Shown here one piece after another: positions 33,082-41,784 of a stretch of DNA of 41,784 nucleotides; position 1 is the first letter of the stretch; every line of letters starts with the position of its first letter. The notes under the pieces were generated by a model. That model did not search any database. It was not told the origin of the DNA and saw only the letters and a program-made list of their open reading frames with translations. The translations under genes were made by a program, and so were the position numbers. The stretch is taken from positions 1 through 41,784 of the forward strand of contig CAUDDP010000011.1 of assembly GCA_958448395.1 (NCBI GenBank), in the 5' to 3' direction. Origin of the DNA: an uncultured Oscillospiraceae bacterium (GTDB lineage: Bacteria; Bacillota; Clostridia; Oscillospirales; Ruminococcaceae).

Positions 33082-36000
33082 TTATTTTGTACATTTCCGC
33101 CTACGGAAACGTCTGATAAGGTGGGTTGTTGCGAATCCTCCACAACCGCCGCCCAGCACCAGCAGACCGGCAAGGGTATACCATCTTGTGCCGATCCCGC
33201 CTACTGATGGCAGCTCGTAGGATTCGTTTTGGGTTTTTGTATTGCGGATGGTTGCTGTTGCACCACCCGGCTTTGCGGCGTTGATAACATAGCTTGTGTT
33301 GTCATCTGCGTCGTCAAAAAGATAGCTAATGTCATAGGTACTCAGACCGCCTGGCTGTACATCCACTTCTTCTACCCAGTAGTAATATGGTTTACCATCT
33401 GCATCGTAAATAGGAAGATTCTCTGCGAGATATGCCCAGTTATCCATATCTACGATATCGGTTTCAGTGATCTTGATCTCATTGGATACACCATCCGCAT
33501 CAAAGACGATATTACTCTTAGGGTTTGCTTCAGCACGCAGTATGGGCATGATTTCTTCTGCGGCTGCATAGGAAGCTTTTGCACGACTGGGAGCAGAGCG
33601 AGAGGTGGAAGCATAAGTGATAATATAACCTAAAATTGGTACCTTTGATCCCGTTTTTAAAGCTATTGTAATAGTATCAATTTTTTCATTAATACTAATA
33701 GTTATAGAATCCTCATTCCAATTATAGTTGTCCGAATAATTATTTACTTGTGAATTATTATTTAAAAGACCATTCGTTTCCAATTGAACATACTCATTAC
33801 ATGTAGACAAATATGATTTATCCAGATTTATCTGTATACTTTCCACAACACGACTTGAATCAATTCCAGTTATTGTTTGAATTTTATTATTGCCATCAAG
33901 AGTAAATGCTCCCCCTGTTATTCCAGTTGTTATTTCCTGTGAAGAAGTAGTAGTGGTTGTTGTAGTCGTTTCGCTTGATGTAGTTGTAGTAGTGTTGGTA
34001 GCCGTGGTCGTCGTTGTTGTAGCAGTAGAAGAAGTTGGCGATGTTGAGATCAATGGCACTTCCTCTGTTCTTGGTGTGGTGGATCGATGAAGTTTTACCG
34101 TTACCTCTTGACCAGGCGTTCCTTCGCCTTCCCACTCCTTTTTCAGTTTAATGGAAATTGTCTTTCGAGTATTGGTAATTGTAATATTTGTATCTCCATT
34201 GCCTGCGATCTGAGGAGGATCATATTTTACATCATACCCATTCAGTGGCTGCTCTACTACATAATAATAGTACAGCTGATTATCAACATTTGCCTTTGGA
34301 AGTTCTTCCCAAGTATAGCTCCAGTCTTCTGCTGACAATGTTTGTTTTTTATAAAAGGTTGCACCCTCTGGTGGCTTCCCTACATCTGGCCACTGAGTCA
34401 ATGATTGATACAAGTAAACTTCAATAGATGTTGGCCGCTCACTTTCCGGAACATTTTCCCATACCTTCTTAACAGATACTTTCACTGGTGCTGGCAATTC
34501 TTTATTATTTATAGTAACTGCACCGCCATTTGTTACACCATTTTTCTCATATGTGGCTCCATAGCCTGGCACTGCAACTTCTTCAAAATAATAATACCAC
34601 AATTCCCCAGTTTCTGGGTCTCTAGCTGGAAGGTTTTCTACGGTTATAGTTTCATTTTGAGGTAATGTAATAGAACGTACAAGCTTTGCATCTTTTGGAA
34701 CTACAGATGTTTCAATCGGCTTAACTTCGGTGGTTTGCGTAGTGGTAGTGGTGGTAGTAGTGGTAGTAGTTTCCTCATATCCTTCATAGTACACTTTGAC
34801 ATTAGAAAGTTTACAACCAGCACCTTGAACTTGAAACTCAAGCGTATCTGCATCAACTGGTTCATTTAAACTCAATGTAAGCCTATTTGTGCTTTTATCA
34901 AATTCCTGACTATCAAAATCAGACCACTGCAAATTATATTGTGAATCTACGCCAATATACTTAATTTGGCCACCATTTTTTCGCAATCTGATATTGAGAT
35001 AATTAGCTATTTCATCGAGATCTACAGAAATTTTCTTAACTTTTTTTCCATTTAATGAATATTGTTTTGTTGCTTCACTACTCGACTCATATGAACCAAA
35101 ACTATCCATGAATTCGTTAGTTGGTTCACTTGATGGAGTTGTTGTAATCGGAGCATCTGGTGGGGGAGTCGTAGATCTCCACAGATTTACAGTTACTGGA
35201 TCATGTGAAGCTGTGTCCTCTGTTCCATCCAACTTGAACCACTTTTTCTGTACGGATATCTTAATCGGAGAATAATAAGTATTTGTAATACCCATTTCAC
35301 CAGACTGGATTCCATCTGTATAAGTTGGCACATAATTTTCTGGAACATTTACCTCTCGTACATAGAAGTAATAAGGATTGCCATCTGCATCACTAACACT
35401 GCCGCCACACAATTCCCGCAGCTTTTCACTTGTCCACGTATTCGTATAGTTATTTTGTAAGGTCAACGGAACTTGTTCCCCTACCTTATCTGCATCTGTC
35501 AAGACAGGAGGATTGCCGTTCTCATCTGGTGGTGTAATAGATTTATACAACTGTACCAAAACAATCTGTGGTTTAGATTGCTCATCGCTTGCTACCCATT
35601 CTTTTTTTACCGTTAAATTTTTTGGTACATACGTATTGACAATCTCTACACTGCCATTCTTTACCCCATTTCCAATATAACTTACTTCGTAATCGTTTGG
35701 TACATCTTCCTCTTTCACATAATAATAGTATGCATTTCCTTCCTTGTCAGCAGCCGGAAGATATAGGTGATCATCGGTTGGATCAACGAAAGAATACTGC
35801 CAGTTGTTTGAAGCACTCAATGTTGCTTCGCCAAATATGACAGAACCATTGTCATCGAATATTTTTGCAGACTCTAATTCTATACCTTCTGGCATTTCGT
35901 ATTCCCATTGATCGCCCTCAATTTCTACACCATTCGCAGTAAACGAATCATAACTGGTATCAGACACGCTTGCATTCCACATCGGTACTAATGATAAATC

Positions 36001-39000
36001 ATATTGAATATATTTTATATCTGATCCCAAACCTTTTGCAAAGAATTGATAATTCCACTCGTTATAAATAGCACTATCTTCTTTTATAAAATTGCAATTA
36101 TCAGAAGAAAGAAATTCAGAACTCATATTATCATATTTACTACCATATGAGACACTAGATGCAGGGGCATCAGATTCAACGCCATCATCTTTAAATTTCA
36201 ATTTGTTTTTCATACAATTCGATAGCTCAAATTTTACATCTTCTACTGAATTCACACTAAACTTTGTCTGTGTCTTCTTTCCCTTTGCATCTGTCAAATT
36301 GATAATCACATGAACCTTGTCGCTTGCCGGAACTGGTTCCACCGTTGTTCGATAGAGTCCAACTTTAATGGGTGAAGTCGGTCCATTTCCCTTCCAAACT
36401 TTTTCCACCTCAACGCTGCGTTTTTCATTGCTGATTGTCATTTCATCACCATTTTTCAATGCTGAACAATCACCTTTTTCCACGCCTGCATTTGTAAAAA
36501 TAGAATCTGCTGGAAGTGTTTCCGTGCCATCTTTTTTTTCTTCATAGAAATAATAATACCTTGCATCCGGATCAAAGTAATAATTCTTTGGAGAATTGAC
36601 TTCTGTCACTCGATAAAGAATACCAGATTCCAGATATGGTAATGCTACCATACCGTTACTGCTGGTTTTCATTTGCATTGCTGGTTGGTTTTTATTATCT
36701 CCTTCCGCCCAAACTGGTACATATTTTTCAGATTTGTCCGTTCCACCAGAACCAGTACTTCCCGTTTCACTCACCTGCCGACCACTCATTGGAATCCATT
36801 TATTTTCTGTTTCACTCCATTTTTCCAATGTGAAAATTGCACCTGGCAGCTTGACATCATAATGTCCCTTCTCTACCTTTACAATTTGAATATACTTTTG
36901 AATGACTGCTTGTGCACCAGAAGTAACACTTACAAATTTATAATTTGTACCCCCTGTCGTCTGTACCTCTTGCACACCGGTTAATGTCGCTGTATTCCGA
37001 ACAGGAGCCTCTTTCCATGTTGTATCAGGACTTAACATAACACGATATGTATATCCGATTTGGATATGCATCTCATCTGGTACAGTAAATGTCATGACAT
37101 GGATTGCAGAATCGACTGGAGGGTTATCACCATTAGCAGGAACTTCTTCTATTGTATAATTAAATTTATACTCACTTTGTTCCAATGGTCTATGTGTACC
37201 ATCGGCCTGAACCTCATAAATTTGTATCGTATCCTCCAACAATGTAATCTGAAGTGGTGATACCATAACCCCACTTTTATTCATGCTATCAATCATTGTC
37301 AACTGATTACCGTTTGGATTCAAATCTTTTTTATTTGGATTGATATCCAGCAAATAAGGTATTTCGTTGCTCAAAAGCTCAGTAGCACTACCAGGTTTGA
37401 AACTTGGATTATCTGCTTTTGTAAAGTCTCCCAATATTTTTTGAATAGTCTGTGTTTGTGTTACAGAAGTATTCTTTTCCTTATCTTCTACAATATTTTT
37501 AAAGTCCATTGAAGCACCATTAAATTGATGCTTATTCATGTAGGCACTATAAGTGACTTCCACCTTTTTCCCTTGGTGTTTCTCTCCCGGAACGATAATA
37601 GTCATTTTTTTCGCATCATTTTCGAATGTATAATCTGTATCCTTTGTAAGTGTTTTTCCATCACATACTACAACAACAGAATTATGATCCAACGTCAATC
37701 CATCCGGCATAGTATCCTCTAACTTAATTTCCTCACTGGATGAATAATTCATACTTTCATTGGCAACAATTTTCCACTTAAGGGTGACAACATCTCCCAA
37801 TAGTACATCTTCCAACTGATGCACGGTATTGTTACCCTGCTGCTCCCCTGTTGTAATATCATACTTTTGAAGAGCTGGTTTTTTAGTAATATCATACTTA
37901 TTCTTATCCGTTTCCTCTTCAAATGTAGATTCATTATAAAAGGTCAGCTTATCTTCTGCTAATACTTCTTCCTGTCCAATCGTATCAATACCTTCACCTG
38001 TTGTGGAATATCTAAGCTGTAACGCAGAATATTGTTTTATTGTATCATTGTCAGAAAAAGTAATCTTAAACTTTTCAACATTACCATCAGCTGGTTCAGT
38101 TACAATTGTATAATTACTCTTATCAATTAGATCCAGTCCTGATGAATTTGGTTTCTGTCCAAAAATTTGTAATGCATTTAATTGCTCTCGTGTCATATAG
38201 TGTGAAAGTGTGATGCCTTTTTCTTTCAATGCATCTCCTATATCCACACCACTCCGTACAAAAGTACTGCTTATAGTATCAGTATAAGTTTTTCCTGCAA
38301 AAGAACCTTGTGAAAAACGAAGATTTACAGTCCAAGGAATAGTGATTTTTTCACCATCTGAGGATTGTTGAACCTCATTAGAACTAACTTGCTTATCGAC
38401 CTCAGATCTTGGTGCAGCATTTACCGTAGTAGATTTTTCTCCGCCATTAAATCTTGCAGTATTTTTAATATTATAGTCATTAGAATTAGAAGGTTTTGTC
38501 GTATAAACAATGATGTATTTTTTACCAGTTAAACCATCTGGGAACCGATATGTTCCTTGTCCTTTATCAATTTCGCTGACACCTTGAGTAACAAGATGAT
38601 CTTCCGCCTCTAATTCTTCATATAATTTGAAATCCAATGCCTCTTTTAAATAATCATCCTGCACATCTTTGTCAGTCCAAGAACTGCTATTTACTCCATA
38701 CGGATTGTTAATTATAATTTTCCAAGTGATATAGCCAGTCTCCTGATTGTAACTACCTGTTTTGGACTCAATATCCTGTAATTTATCTGGCACATTACAA
38801 CCAGTACCAGTGTTATTTCCATCACTATCCCCTGCTTTGTTTTGAACCCATAATTCTCCTGTTGGAACAGATGTTTTATAACGAATCCGATACTCATGAT
38901 ATCGAGTGCCCTCTGGGAAGGTGTACTTACCTCCGCTCTGTTGTGCACCTGATATAGATTCCCATGAACCATCTTCCTTTTGATATTCTACAACAAAATT

Positions 39001-40998
39001 TTGACAACCCTCGAATGCAGCATCTGTCACAGTATAATCCTTCATATTTGCACCATAAGGATTGTGCACTTCGATTGTCCATTCGATATATTTTTCTCCT
39101 GCTGATCCTGCAACAAATGTAGCACTTTTTCCAAGTGTACGATTTGTATTAGGCACCTGAAATGTCTCATCATCTTTTGCAATCTCAATCTGTTTCTGCT
39201 TCAAAATCGCTTCATTAGAAACAGATTCCCCTTTATTCGCTGTTGTCTTATATTGAATTGTGTATTGTTGTTCCTTTGTATTCTGTGCGAATGTTATAAT
39301 TCCATCTGTGAGCGTTGCTGCACCATTGGGTGTAATTGTAAAGCTGCCTGCCACTGCCTGAGAAAGCATATCATCTGTAATGGTATATCCACTTAAATCC
39401 CTTTGGAATTGGTTATTTACAGTAATTGTCCAAGTAATATTCTCTCCATCATAAGAAGCTGTTTTCTGAATGGTCTGTTGCTTTGGCACAGATACTGTTT
39501 TCTCTGCTGTAACAGTATAGGTATCATCCATCAAAGTGGCAGTATTTTTCACATCTGTTCCATGGATATCAGAAGCATCTGTTTCATAGGTAATCGTATA
39601 TTTCTCTGCCTTTGTATCAGCACCAAATGTAATGCTGCCATCCGAATTTACTGTACAATTTTCTGATGGATCTATAATAATATTTTTTCCAATTGCACTA
39701 TCTCTTAATGTATAGCCTTCCAGAGATTGCTTATTTGGATTGGATACTACAACCTTCCATGTAATCTTATCACTATTACTATCATATGTACCATCTTTTT
39801 GCAGTGTTGGACGAATTGTTGCATAAATAGAGGCATTTGCCTGCTGATCTAATTTTCCAGATTGTGCACGCACACTATTATAAGAGGTTATAGTAGTAGC
39901 ATTATTTTCCTTGTCCTCTGGTACATATACTTGATATTGCAATGTGTAGGATTCGCCTCTTCCTAACTCCGGAAGATTTTCAATAGTAGCAACACCATCA
40001 GCAACTACTACATTTGGCTGCAAAGTTTCTATCACATTACCATTACTATCTTTCTTTGTGATGGTAACTGAATTGTTGTTGAGCTTAAAGAGCATGTCCC
40101 CTGTCAATGTATCTGTTAAGGTAATTGGATTTCGTGTTCCATTTCCAGAAGATACTACAATTTCATATGTTGCTGTATTGTCATCATAATTATAGCCGTT
40201 ACTGCCACCTACAACATTCTTAGATACTTTCAAATCAGCAGGATGTTCATATTCATAAATAGGGATTGTCACATCCTTATTCGCAATCGAAACAGTTTTA
40301 TCCTCTGTGTTATCACTATCCTGTGTAGCAGTAGCTTGAAAGTAAAATGAACCCTTGATATCACTATCGTCTGAAACCGCATGATTTAGAAAATCATCCT
40401 TAAATTCGATATATACTATACCCTCAGGAGTAATTTTATATGTACCAATTTCTTCTCCACCACTATACACGATACCGGTTTCCCCATATCCAGAAATGAT
40501 TAAACTATCATCATTAGCCGTCTCTCCAGTTTTCATAGTAAAGTAAACGGTGTTTGTACCGCCATTACTAAGATTAAATTTACTGCTAACTTCCTCCTTT
40601 GGAATAGTGTATTCCAAATCAAATGTTACATTGTATTTATTTTGCTCTTTTCCTGCACTCCAGTCTTGCGTTTTTCCTTTAATCGTTGCCTGAATACCAG
40701 TAATATAAGTATCCAGTGGAGCAGGAGATCCTACTTGTGCATTTAACAACGCTACATCTTCTGTTGCGGCTGCACCGATGTCATTTGAAACAGTATCCAA
40801 ATCGTCTTCTAACGGCATCGTTTCTGTAACTTCTATGGATTCTTCCGAATCTGCTGTCATACTCACCGCCGGCATAATCAAAGATGTTGGCACAATAATA
40901 GAAACCAGCATAGAAAGTACAAGCAAAAAAGCCACATACCGATTCTTTCTTTTATGATCCTTTAAAATTTCCTGTATATTATTTTGCAAGTTCTGCAT
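33082..40998 (-). CDS. Giant LPxVGG-anchored adhesin with Cna_B and DUF11-like repeats
   Basis: This is a 2638-residue surface protein. The ATG at 40998 (AGGAGG upstream) opens a long signal peptide (membrane core about 20-42). After a unique N-terminal region (about 70-255) come six or so DUF11/isopeptide-type repeats of 105-125 residues, spaced from about 256 to 1040. Each has a KxxxYD...ITWxIxVxNP...GYTxxD pattern. A SpaA-like domain follows (about 1370-1500). Five Cna_B domains start near 1530, 1797, 1918, 2179 and 2286, seen as KVWKGNG, KKEWVAS, KKWFKLDG, KKVWENV and KKEWEGE. The first, third and fifth have 160-200 extra residues inserted after the xLxRST strand, two of them with Thr-rich linkers. 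The end is LPSVGG (about 2596), a hydrophobic helix and RRFRRRKCTK. It is probably the pilus tip or a separate host or fibre adhesin. Confidence 0.92.
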   Translation of the reverse strand: MQNLQNNIQEILKDHKRKNRYVAFLLVLSMLVSIIVPTSLIMPAVSMTADSEESIEVTETMPLEDDLDTVSNDIGAAATEDVALLNAQVGSPAPLDTYITGIQATIKGKTQDWSAGKEQNKYNVTFDLEYTIPKEEVSSKFNLSNGGTNTVYFTMKTGETANDDSLIISGYGETGIVYSGGEEIGTYKITPEGIVYIEFKDDFLNHAVSDDSDIKGSFYFQATATQDSDNTEDKTVSIANKDVTIPIYEYEHPADLKVSKNVVGGSNGYNYDDNTATYEIVVSSGNGTRNPITLTDTLTGDMLFKLNNNSVTITKKDSNGNVIETLQPNVVVADGVATIENLPELGRGESYTLQYQVYVPEDKENNATTITSYNSVRAQSGKLDQQANASIYATIRPTLQKDGTYDSNSDKITWKVVVSNPNKQSLEGYTLRDSAIGKNIIIDPSENCTVNSDGSITFGADTKAEKYTITYETDASDIHGTDVKNTATLMDDTYTVTAEKTVSVPKQQTIQKTASYDGENITWTITVNNQFQRDLSGYTITDDMLSQAVAGSFTITPNGAATLTDGIITFAQNTKEQQYTIQYKTTANKGESVSNEAILKQKQIEIAKDDETFQVPNTNRTLGKSATFVAGSAGEKYIEWTIEVHNPYGANMKDYTVTDAAFEGCQNFVVEYQKEDGSWESISGAQQSGGKYTFPEGTRYHEYRIRYKTSVPTGELWVQNKAGDSDGNNTGTGCNVPDKLQDIESKTGSYNQETGYITWKIIINNPYGVNSSSWTDKDVQDDYLKEALDFKLYEELEAEDHLVTQGVSEIDKGQGTYRFPDGLTGKKYIIVYTTKPSNSNDYNIKNTARFNGGEKSTTVNAAPRSEVDKQVSSNEVQQSSDGEKITIPWTVNLRFSQGSFAGKTYTDTISSTFVRSGVDIGDALKEKGITLSHYMTREQLNALQIFGQKPNSSGLDLIDKSNYTIVTEPADGNVEKFKITFSDNDTIKQYSALQLRYSTTGEGIDTIGQEEVLAEDKLTFYNESTFEEETDKNKYDITKKPALQKYDITTGEQQGNNTVHQLEDVLLGDVVTLKWKIVANESMNYSSSEEIKLEDTMPDGLTLDHNSVVVVCDGKTLTKDTDYTFENDAKKMTIIVPGEKHQGKKVEVTYSAYMNKHQFNGASMDFKNIVEDKEKNTSVTQTQTIQKILGDFTKADNPSFKPGSATELLSNEIPYLLDINPNKKDLNPNGNQLTMIDSMNKSGVMVSPLQITLLEDTIQIYEVQADGTHRPLEQSEYKFNYTIEEVPANGDNPPVDSAIHVMTFTVPDEMHIQIGYTYRVMLSPDTTWKEAPVRNTATLTGVQEVQTTGGTNYKFVSVTSGAQAVIQKYIQIVKVEKGHYDVKLPGAIFTLEKWSETENKWIPMSGRQVSETGSTGSGGTDKSEKYVPVWAEGDNKNQPAMQMKTSSNGMVALPYLESGILYRVTEVNSPKNYYFDPDARYYYFYEEKKDGTETLPADSIFTNAGVEKGDCSALKNGDEMTISNEKRSVEVEKVWKGNGPTSPIKVGLYRTTVEPVPASDKVHVIINLTDAKGKKTQTKFSVNSVEDVKFELSNCMKNKLKFKDDGVESDAPASSVSYGSKYDNMSSEFLSSDNCNFIKEDSAIYNEWNYQFFAKGLGSDIKYIQYDLSLVPMWNASVSDTSYDSFTANGVEIEGDQWEYEMPEGIELESAKIFDDNGSVIFGEATLSASNNWQYSFVDPTDDHLYLPAADKEGNAYYYYVKEEDVPNDYEVSYIGNGVKNGSVEIVNTYVPKNLTVKKEWVASDEQSKPQIVLVQLYKSITPPDENGNPPVLTDADKVGEQVPLTLQNNYTNTWTSEKLRELCGGSVSDADGNPYYFYVREVNVPENYVPTYTDGIQSGEMGITNTYYSPIKISVQKKWFKLDGTEDTASHDPVTVNLWRSTTPPPDAPITTTPSSEPTNEFMDSFGSYESSSEATKQYSLNGKKVKKISVDLDEIANYLNIRLRKNGGQIKYIGVDSQYNLQWSDFDSQEFDKSTNRLTLSLNEPVDADTLEFQVQGAGCKLSNVKVYYEGYEETTTTTTTTTTTQTTEVKPIETSVVPKDAKLVRSITLPQNETITVENLPARDPETGELWYYYFEEVAVPGYGATYEKNGVTNGGAVTINNKELPAPVKVSVKKVWENVPESERPTSIEVYLYQSLTQWPDVGKPPEGATFYKKQTLSAEDWSYTWEELPKANVDNQLYYYYVVEQPLNGYDVKYDPPQIAGNGDTNITITNTRKTISIKLKKEWEGEGTPGQEVTVKLHRSTTPRTEEVPLISTSPTSSTATTTTTTATNTTTTTSSETTTTTTTTSSQEITTGITGGAFTLDGNNKIQTITGIDSSRVVESIQINLDKSYLSTCNEYVQLETNGLLNNNSQVNNYSDNYNWNEDSITISINEKIDTITIALKTGSKVPILGYIITYASTSRSAPSRAKASYAAAEEIMPILRAEANPKSNIVFDADGVSNEIKITETDIVDMDNWAYLAENLPIYDADGKPYYYWVEEVDVQPGGLSTYDISYLFDDADDNTSYVINAAKPGGATATIRNTKTQNESYELPSVGGIGTRWYTLAGLLVLGGGCGGFATTHLIRRFRRRKCTK
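33935..34040 (-). repeat. Thr-rich linker in the fifth Cna_B insertion of the adhesin
   Basis: Degenerate ACA/ACT-type triplet runs encode about 35 residues, mostly Thr with some Ser, Ala and Asn. They join the Cna_B strand VKLHRST to the inserted module. Confidence 0.7.
34723..34775 (-). repeat. Thr run in the third Cna_B insertion of the adhesin
   Basis: The frame encodes eleven consecutive Thr, then QTTEV, at the exit of the inserted module, where the chain returns to the Cna_B fold. Confidence 0.7.
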
Positions 40999-41028
40999 GG
41001 TTTTCCTCCTTTCATACAAATACATGTG

Positions 41029-41610
41029 CTAATCTAACGTTCCAATCTTTTGTATCGGCCAAATTCGAAGTATGACCTTTCCGACAATATATTCCTCTGC
41101 AATACAGCCTACCACACTGGAACGGCTGTCTACGGAAGTCGAGCGATGGTCGCCCATTACAAATACACGACTCTCCGGCACCTGATACGGTAAATCCAAA
41201 TCACATTCCCCGAATGCATATTCATTGACATACGGTTCTTCCAGCTTTTCACCATTCAAATAAACCGTACCGTCTTCCTTAATATCAATGATGTCACCTG
41301 CGACACCAATTACACGCTTCAACAAGATCTTATTATTAAAATAGAATGCTACAACATCGCCACTTTGGAAGTTGCTCCGCTTGTTACAAATGACCAGCTC
41401 ATCATTCATCAGCGTTGGTGTCATGCTGGTACCCGTTACACGCAGCACCGGCAAAAACAGCATCGAAATCAATACAGCAATCGCTGCAACTACCAAAAGC
41501 GAAGAAATTGTACTTCGCAGCATTTTTCCAAATTCTTTCCGGTATCGCACCCGTTTTAACTCGGCAGTCAATTGACTGGATGTCGGAAAATCTGTTCTCT
41601 GTTCCTCCAT
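41029..41610 (-). CDS. Type I signal peptidase of the pilus locus
   Basis: This 193-residue membrane-anchored serine protease has one N-terminal helix (about 34-56). The catalytic dyad is S62 (VTGTSMTPTL) and K98 (ILLKRVIGVAGD), and box E is MGDHRSTSVDSR. Both dyad residues are present, unlike some pilus-linked SipA proteins that lack them. The ATG at 41610 has GAGGGG 7 bp upstream; a GTG at 41625 is less likely. It precedes the adhesin gene by 30 bp and follows a partial gene by 14 bp. It probably removes signal peptides from the pilus precursors, by analogy with SipA/LepB proteins of other pilus islands. Confidence 0.95.
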   Translation of the reverse strand: MEEQRTDFPTSSQLTAELKRVRYRKEFGKMLRSTISSLLVVAAIAVLISMLFLPVLRVTGTSMTPTLMNDELVICNKRSNFQSGDVVAFYFNNKILLKRVIGVAGDIIDIKEDGTVYLNGEKLEEPYVNEYAFGECDLDLPYQVPESRVFVMGDHRSTSVDSRSSVVGCIAEEYIVGKVILRIWPIQKIGTLD

Positions 41611-41624
41611 CTGCAATCCCCTCA

Positions 41625-41784
41625 CTACTCTTTTATTTCTTCTGCTGTCAGCTTTGGCTTCTGTCCATCGGCATTCTGTCCGTTTTGTATCCGTTTCCGA
41701 TAAGCATTCGTTTCCGTTTCCACTGTCTGCAAAAGTTTCCGAACTGCCAGAACTGCTTCTGTTTCTACCTGATGCAAAGCATCA
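41625..41784 (-). CDS. 3' end of an unknown gene, cut by the window edge
   Basis: An open frame enters from the right edge and stops at TAG (41627-41625), giving the last 52 residues. The visible part is hydrophilic and charged, with a likely helical stretch (HQVETEAVLAVRKLLQTVE) and the ending KPKLTAEEIKE. It is 14 bp upstream of the signal peptidase ATG, so it probably belongs to the same operon. The family is not recognisable from this piece. Confidence 0.6.
   Translation of the reverse strand, partial: DALHQVETEAVLAVRKLLQTVETETNAYRKRIQNGQNADGQKPKLTAEEIKE

Noticed and set aside
33890..34775. Short periodic repeats in the adhesin gene considered as a CRISPR or microsatellite array
   Set aside because: They are in-frame Thr-codon runs within a continuous coding sequence, with no spacer structure.

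Overview
The window looks like a chromosomal segment from a gut or rumen Firmicute of the Ruminococcus type (Oscillospiraceae). This is an inference. It rests on moderate-to-low GC content, strong AGGAGG-type ribosome binding sites, the Firmicute gene order yicC-gmk-rpoZ-priA-def-fmt-rsmB-rlmN-stp-prkC-rsgA-thiN, and secreted proteins whose modules are joined by long threonine runs broken by PEP/PKP. No rRNA, tRNA, CRISPR array, phage or insertion sequence is visible.

Layout. Positions 1-108 hold a GC-rich, hairpin-prone stretch at the edge. Positions 109-4071 are a sugar-use locus: a divergent AraC-type regulator facing a GH1 beta-glucosidase and a GH13 alpha-glucosidase. Positions 4284-5359 hold a GNAT acetyltransferase and an AT-rich orphan gene lying between two hairpins that share an identical 20-base core. 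Positions 5467-8548 (minus strand) are a nicotinamide salvage operon, pncA-pncB, followed by hisC, driven by a consensus sigma-A promoter with an adjacent palindrome. A small uridine-kinase-like gene follows. Positions 9525-22554 (minus strand) are one long housekeeping operon, with most genes overlapping or nearly abutting, from a promoter at 22669-22697 to a terminator at 9459-9508. Positions 22855-25938 encode a secreted CotH-kinase protein with two homologous C-terminal modules. Positions 26120-27916 encode a rhomboid-like membrane protein lacking the protease motifs and an AI-2E family transporter.

The most distinctive part is the minus-strand surface-appendage locus at 28106-41784. In transcription order it has the end of an unknown gene, a dedicated type I signal peptidase, a 2638-residue adhesin, a pilin-like backbone protein, a class C sortase, a small VYPK/LPATG pilin and a second sortase, then a terminator. 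The signal peptidase probably processes the exported precursors. The sortases would polymerise them and anchor them to the wall. The adhesin and backbone protein end in an unusual LPxVGG signal, while the small pilin has a canonical LPATG.

The regulatory highlight lies between the adhesin and backbone genes. A TTGACA-17-TACAAT promoter is bracketed by a perfect 16-bp inverted repeat (32982-33040), whose arms cover the -35 element and the start point. This could be a two-site operator, a readthrough RNA hairpin or, less likely because the spacer is only 27 bp, an invertible switch. The adhesin also appears to carry extra beta-rich modules inserted into the same loop of three of its five Cna_B-type domains.
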